DNA from: Microbacterium maritypicum
GTDB lineage: Bacteria; Actinomycetota; Actinomycetes; Actinomycetales; Microbacteriaceae
Length of the DNA stretch: 64,000 bases
Assembly: GCF_008868125.1 (NCBI RefSeq)
Contig: NZ_WAAQ01000002.1
Location: forward strand, 806,001-870,000
Direction of reading: 5' to 3'
Within the stretch, counting starts at the first letter, position 1. The number at the start of each line of letters is the position of its first letter. The notes below the pieces were generated by a model that saw only the letters and a program-made list of their open reading frames with translations, was not told the DNA's origin and did not search any database. The position numbers were made by a program, and so were the translations under genes. This document shows positions 59,964 to 64,000 of this stretch, piece by piece.

Positions 59964-59998
59964 CATGATCGCATATGGATTGCAGTATGTGGATCATG
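59964..59998. promoter_or_regulatory. 35-bp operator-like palindrome in the divergent promoter
   Basis: CATGATCGCATA (59964-59975) faces the reverse complement of CATGATCCACATA (59986-59998) across about 10 bp; the arms differ by a one-base gap. It lies between the divergent esterase and exported-protein genes and covers the first possible ATG of the latter (59996). It suggests a shared LacI/GntR-type repressor and a translation start further in, at 60038. Confidence 0.65.
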
Positions 59999-62900
59999 GA
60001 TTCAATAGCTGGCGATGGAGCCGAAGACAATCCCCTGATGTGGAGCCGACGCTCCGTGCTGCGAATGCTCGTGATCGCCGGTGTGCTTCCTCCGGTGCTC
60101 GGCTCGTCCTCCGGCTCGGCACCCGCTGCGGCCACCGAGCTCACCACGCCGGGCGGGGTCTATGCCGATGCGCTCCGCCGCCTGGAGAAGCCGAATCTGG
60201 CGTTCTCGCAGGTCGCCCAGCTGGTCGGCCAGAACCACCGGATGACTTTTCTCCAGGCGACGTGGGACGGCGGGGCGACCATCGTGCGCGACCTGGAGAT
60301 CAAGCACAACGGCGGCTGGTTGTCGATCACCGACCCTGCCCATCGGTTCGATGAGCAGTGGCTCGTGCTGGAGGGGGCACTGCCGACGGGGAGCGCCCCG
60401 GAGCTGTACGGGCCGCTCACCCCGAGCTGGCTCGGTTTCACCTCCTACCAGGTCCTCGGGCCGCAGGCCATCGAGCTGACCACGAGCACCGACGATGTCG
60501 ATCTGGTCGTGCGGTGGAGGCTGGAGGGCGCTTACCCCGAGGCTCACCACGTGCTCACGGCCAAGACCGCCGGCGACTACATCGTCGGCTACCAGAGCCA
60601 GGACACGAGGTCGCTCGACGACCTCGACGAGGTGCTGTGCGGTTCGTACCAGCATGCGCTCTCGGTGCTCGACGGCTCCGCGCCCCTGGGCGCCTGGGAG
60701 CTCTTCGCGCCGATGGCGCTGACGCAGTACTCCGTCGGCGGCGTCGCCGTCACCTCGGGGGTGTACCTGCCGTCTGAGGTCGCCGAATTCGTGCATGAAC
60801 GTCAGCTCATGGCGGACCGGCAACCGTACGGGATGAGCCTGCGCAACGACAGCCTCGACATCGTTCCGTCCATGTACTCGCCGCAGCCGGGCCTGCGCAC
60901 GGCCATGACCGTCGGACAGCAGCGGGGATTCGCGTTCGGCATCGCCGCTCGTGCGGACACCCTGTACGGCACCTACGCGCAGCTGTGCCGGAACGAATAC
61001 GGTCTGAGCGCCTATCGGCACAACGTCTACGACCGATCGCTCACGGATGCCGTGCACGCGATGACAGCGCTGATCGCGGTGGAGCCCAGCGGCGACGACT
61101 CCGTCGACTACGTCCCGTCGTACTCGGGCTGGTGGAACCGCGCGAAGGGCTTCGTCGACGTCGAGAACGAGGATGCCGTCCGCGCCGCGGCGAGCGGGGT
61201 CGTGCTCGCCGCGCACTATCTGACCGGAACCGCCGACAGCACGCTGTACGACCGTCGCGCGCGGCCGCTCGTGGAGTATCAGCTCTCCCGAAAGGGCATC
61301 GGGCACACGCCGATGATCGGCAGCCCGGTCTACAACGACAAGACCCAGTACCGGATCGGGCGGATCCCCACCGATGCCGTGAACCTCGCGTCGCTGTACC
61401 AGCTCACGCACGGCCGGAATGCGGGCATCCAGCGGCTCGCGGTGCAGGCGACCAAGGCTGGCGTGGTCGGTCAGAGCAGGGCGCCGTTCTCGAACGCGCT
61501 GGCGACCTACCGGGTCACGGGGGATCCGGCCTATCTCGCGGAGGCGACGCTGATCGCGCGGCGCTACTCGCAGGAGCAGATCCTCACGCCCTATCGGAGC
61601 AACGGACAGCCGCCGGGCGGCTTCGCGTACAGCTTCTCGAAATACTGGGTCGACCTGCTGGAGATGTTCGAGGCCACGGGGGAGACGGAGTTCCTGGACG
61701 GGGCGTACCGCGAGGTGCAGCGCTTCATCACGCAGACCGCGGTCCGCCCGGTGCCCGACACCACTGTCACCGTGCCGGTCGGCTCCGTGATCACGCAGCA
61801 GTACGACTGGGAGTCGCGCTCCTCACTCCCGTCGTACCCGACGACGAGCGTCCAGAGCGAGACCGTGCCCGCCTGGTACGTCTCGACCTCGGGGCTGACG
61901 TTCGAGGCGCTGTCGTCGTTCAAGCTCGGCGTCAGCACATTGACGAACCCGGGCGGAGGCTACGTGTTCAACCCCTGCTGGGCCGGAGCCCTGCTGCGCC
62001 TGGCGCATCACACCGGTGACGAGCTGATCGCCGACATCGCGCACAACATGGTGATCGGGCGCTTCACCACGTATCCCGGCTACTACGGGCGGCAGTTCCA
62101 GGTCGCGCACATGAAGCCCGACTTCGCGACCAGCGGGCCGGTCGGGATCACCGGGTACTACTTCCACCACGCGCCCGCCCAGCTCGGTCTCGCGATGGAC
62201 TACCTGATCAGCGAGAGCTTCTACCGCAGCGCCGGCGCGATCGAGTTCCCGCACGTGTTCGAGGCGGACTTCGCATATTTCAAGTTCTTCGCCTACGGTC
62301 ACGCGCCGGGGACGTTCTTCGGCGAGGACGGCGTGTGGCCGTACTTCCCCGAGGGGCTCATCGAGGTCGACAACCCTCTGGTCAACTGGATCGGCGGCGT
62401 CGGCAACGAGGCCCTGTACGTGAGCCTCACGAACTCTGCCGGCACCCCGCAGCAGGTGGTCGTCGACCTCTCCACCGATCTCACCGGCTTGCCCCGCAGC
62501 TCGTCGACCGCGGTCGAGGTGGTGGCCGCGAACGGCGCCCGTTCGACCACGGCGGCCCAGAACGGTCGCGTCACCGTCACGGTGCCCGCCCGCGGGTTGG
62601 TGGCCCTGGTGGTGCGGAACGTGACCGTGCAGCGGCCGGGGCTGCCGTTCGACGACATCGTCGATCACGGGCGCGACAGCTTCCACGAGATCGACTCCGA
62701 CCCCGCGACCGAGTATGGGGTCGCGCGCGGGATGCTGCTGGTGCGTCCCGACGGGGAGGGGTACGACGCCTACGTGCAGATCGACACCGAGCAGCAGGCC
62801 ACGCTGTCATACCGCATCGGCACGCAGGCGGTGCAGCAGGCGCCGCAGAAGGCGTACCCGTTCGAATGGACGATCCCCGTCGACGACCTCACCGAGACGT

Positions 62901-64000
62901 TCCGATACACGATCACCTCCGGGGGCACGACCACGCCCGAGGTCACGCTGCGACTGCCCGCACGGATCAGCGGAGCGAACCCCGGCCTCGCGGGCGACGT
63001 CATCGCGCAGGCGACGGGAACCGCGGGCGACCGTGTGCCGCTGATCATCGAGGTGCGAAACGCCACCGACGATCCGATCACGGGCACCGTGGCGGTGACC
63101 CTGCCGTCGGGCTGGCAGATCGACGGTGCGGTCCCGTCGATCTCCGTTCCCGCGCAGGGCTCGGCGCGGGTGGAATCCGCGGCCGTGATCGCCGCCGCTG
63201 CGCCGCTGGGCGAGGTCGAGGTGAAGGCGAAGCTGACGATCCAGGGGGAGGACCCGGTCACGCTCCGCGCCGCGGCGATCGAAGTCATCGACCGGCGCCG
63301 GCTGGTGTCGCTCACCTCGGACGTCGAGATCGTCAGCGGCCCCGGCGCGGTAGCCACACTGACGGCTCTGGTGATCAACACCGGGGTCACCCCGCTGCAG
63401 GGCACCCTCGCGCTCTACGGCCTCACGGGCTGGAGCGTCGGGCAGCAGAGCGCGACGATCACGGTGCCGCCGAGGTCCGATCTGACCCACACCTGGACGG
63501 TGACGGCAGGGGCCGGCGTCGCACCAGGATCGTCGACCCGATTCGAGGCGCGGCTGGATCAGACGCTGCGTCGAGGGGTGCTCGTGCGGGTCGCCGACGA
63601 GGGCGTGATCGCCCACACCCAGTCGCCGTGGCCGGGCTATCTGGAATCGGGAAACTGGTACCCCAGCGGGCTCTCGGGCTGGAACGGCACCCGCACGCGG
63701 TACAGCGATTCCGACTCGGTCGGCAGCACCGTGACGTGGAACGTCGATCTGCCGCAGGCGGGGCTCTACCGCGTCTCGGTCTGGTATCCGACGAACCCCA
63801 CGACCACGACGTCGGCGGCCTACGTCGTGGAGCATCAGAACGGAAGCTCCGAGGTGATCGTGGATCAGACGCAGGGAGCGGCGGCCTGGCGCTCGCTGGG
63901 TTCGTTCCGCTACGGCGCGGGGGCGACCGGGACCGTGCGGCTCGAGGTGCGCAACACCAGCATCCACCGGGTCAGTGCGGCGCAGTTCGTCCGCATCGGG
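59996..64000 (+). CDS. Large Tat-exported protein, golvesin-like C-terminus (partial)
   Basis: Open for 1,335 codons to the window edge without a stop. A Tat signal reads WSRRSVLRMLVIAGVLPP (from about residue 16), with the cleavage region APAAA near 45; ATG at 60038 may be the true start. Residues about 370-800 are helical and repeat-like (SGWWNRAKGFVDVENEDAV; GGYVFNPCWAGALLRLAHHT), suggesting an alpha/alpha toroid as in polysaccharide-active enzymes. Two beta-sandwich modules of NEW3 type follow (about 1000-1190). The end (about 1207-1320, SGNWYPSGLSGWNGTRTRYS) looks golvesin-like. The family of the core is not recognised; a carbohydrate substrate is inferred. Confidence 0.8.
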   Translation, partial: MDSIAGDGAEDNPLMWSRRSVLRMLVIAGVLPPVLGSSSGSAPAAATELTTPGGVYADALRRLEKPNLAFSQVAQLVGQNHRMTFLQATWDGGATIVRDLEIKHNGGWLSITDPAHRFDEQWLVLEGALPTGSAPELYGPLTPSWLGFTSYQVLGPQAIELTTSTDDVDLVVRWRLEGAYPEAHHVLTAKTAGDYIVGYQSQDTRSLDDLDEVLCGSYQHALSVLDGSAPLGAWELFAPMALTQYSVGGVAVTSGVYLPSEVAEFVHERQLMADRQPYGMSLRNDSLDIVPSMYSPQPGLRTAMTVGQQRGFAFGIAARADTLYGTYAQLCRNEYGLSAYRHNVYDRSLTDAVHAMTALIAVEPSGDDSVDYVPSYSGWWNRAKGFVDVENEDAVRAAASGVVLAAHYLTGTADSTLYDRRARPLVEYQLSRKGIGHTPMIGSPVYNDKTQYRIGRIPTDAVNLASLYQLTHGRNAGIQRLAVQATKAGVVGQSRAPFSNALATYRVTGDPAYLAEATLIARRYSQEQILTPYRSNGQPPGGFAYSFSKYWVDLLEMFEATGETEFLDGAYREVQRFITQTAVRPVPDTTVTVPVGSVITQQYDWESRSSLPSYPTTSVQSETVPAWYVSTSGLTFEALSSFKLGVSTLTNPGGGYVFNPCWAGALLRLAHHTGDELIADIAHNMVIGRFTTYPGYYGRQFQVAHMKPDFATSGPVGITGYYFHHAPAQLGLAMDYLISESFYRSAGAIEFPHVFEADFAYFKFFAYGHAPGTFFGEDGVWPYFPEGLIEVDNPLVNWIGGVGNEALYVSLTNSAGTPQQVVVDLSTDLTGLPRSSSTAVEVVAANGARSTTAAQNGRVTVTVPARGLVALVVRNVTVQRPGLPFDDIVDHGRDSFHEIDSDPATEYGVARGMLLVRPDGEGYDAYVQIDTEQQATLSYRIGTQAVQQAPQKAYPFEWTIPVDDLTETFRYTITSGGTTTPEVTLRLPARISGANPGLAGDVIAQATGTAGDRVPLIIEVRNATDDPITGTVAVTLPSGWQIDGAVPSISVPAQGSARVESAAVIAAAAPLGEVEVKAKLTIQGEDPVTLRAAAIEVIDRRRLVSLTSDVEIVSGPGAVATLTALVINTGVTPLQGTLALYGLTGWSVGQQSATITVPPRSDLTHTWTVTAGAGVAPGSSTRFEARLDQTLRRGVLVRVADEGVIAHTQSPWPGYLESGNWYPSGLSGWNGTRTRYSDSDSVGSTVTWNVDLPQAGLYRVSVWYPTNPTTTTSAAYVVEHQNGSSEVIVDQTQGAAAWRSLGSFRYGAGATGTVRLEVRNTSIHRVSAAQFVRIG

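Overview
The window is very GC-rich and densely packed with genes. Families, operon styles and regulatory motifs point to a Gram-positive actinobacterium of the Microbacteriaceae, most likely Microbacterium or a close relative; this taxonomy is inferred from gene content, not from a marker gene. No rRNA, prophage, insertion sequence or CRISPR array is visible. There is one tRNA.

Left part (1-17.1 kb): phenylacetate (PAA) degradation interleaved with housekeeping genes. The window opens inside paaA on the minus strand. Further right are a hotdog thioesterase (paaI) and PAA-CoA ligase (paaK), a TetR repressor (PaaR-like), a minus-strand operon for thiolase, enoyl-CoA hydratase, 3-hydroxyacyl-CoA dehydrogenase and the bifunctional PaaZ, and an MHS-family transporter. 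Four copies of one palindromic operator, closely matching the PaaR motif known from Corynebacterium, precede paaA, paaI-paaK, the thiolase operon and the transporter. Between them lie a RecQ-family helicase with a phosphoribosyltransferase-like tail and a complete PTS dihydroxyacetone kinase operon (dhaKLM) whose DhaM is fused to HPr and a full-length Enzyme I, controlled by a divergent IclR regulator.

Middle-left (17.1-24.3 kb): a branched-chain 2-oxoacid dehydrogenase operon (E1 alpha, E1 beta, E2) with a divergent Lrp/AsnC regulator, then an aldehyde dehydrogenase-GMC oxidoreductase pair.

Middle (24.4-38.9 kb): an accessory catabolic island. It has two MoaF-family proteins (the monoamine-regulon type, not molybdenum), each in an operon with an importer: one with an APC permease and a YtcJ-type amidohydrolase, the other with a branched-chain-type ABC transporter whose LivM and LivG are fused. 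Two SDR dehydrogenases, a SnoaL-like protein, a HAD phosphatase and a FeaR-like AraC activator complete it. I infer uptake and oxidation of an unidentified, perhaps aromatic, amine or amide; the nearby PAA pathway is a plausible sink. This is the best candidate for an undescribed system.

Middle-right (38.9-53 kb): mostly core functions: a DUF998 membrane protein, a spermidine-synthase-like protein, an ABC-F ATPase, a CPA1 Na+/H+ antiporter, the methionine importer metQNI, a pseudouridine synthase, MarR and GNAT proteins, and tRNA-Gln fused almost directly onto glmU, followed by prs.

Right part (52.3-64 kb): a three-gene flavin electron-transfer module (FMN-binding lipoprotein, ApbE, NqrB-like/FNR fusion); a frameshifted DUF559 nuclease-like gene lying between two 78-bp palindromic elements whose outer ends form perfect 13-bp inverted repeats; a two-component system; and, at the edge, an acetyl-xylan-esterase-like enzyme divergent from a very large Tat-exported protein that runs off the window. 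No stretch longer than about 300 bases lacks a gene or a listed element.
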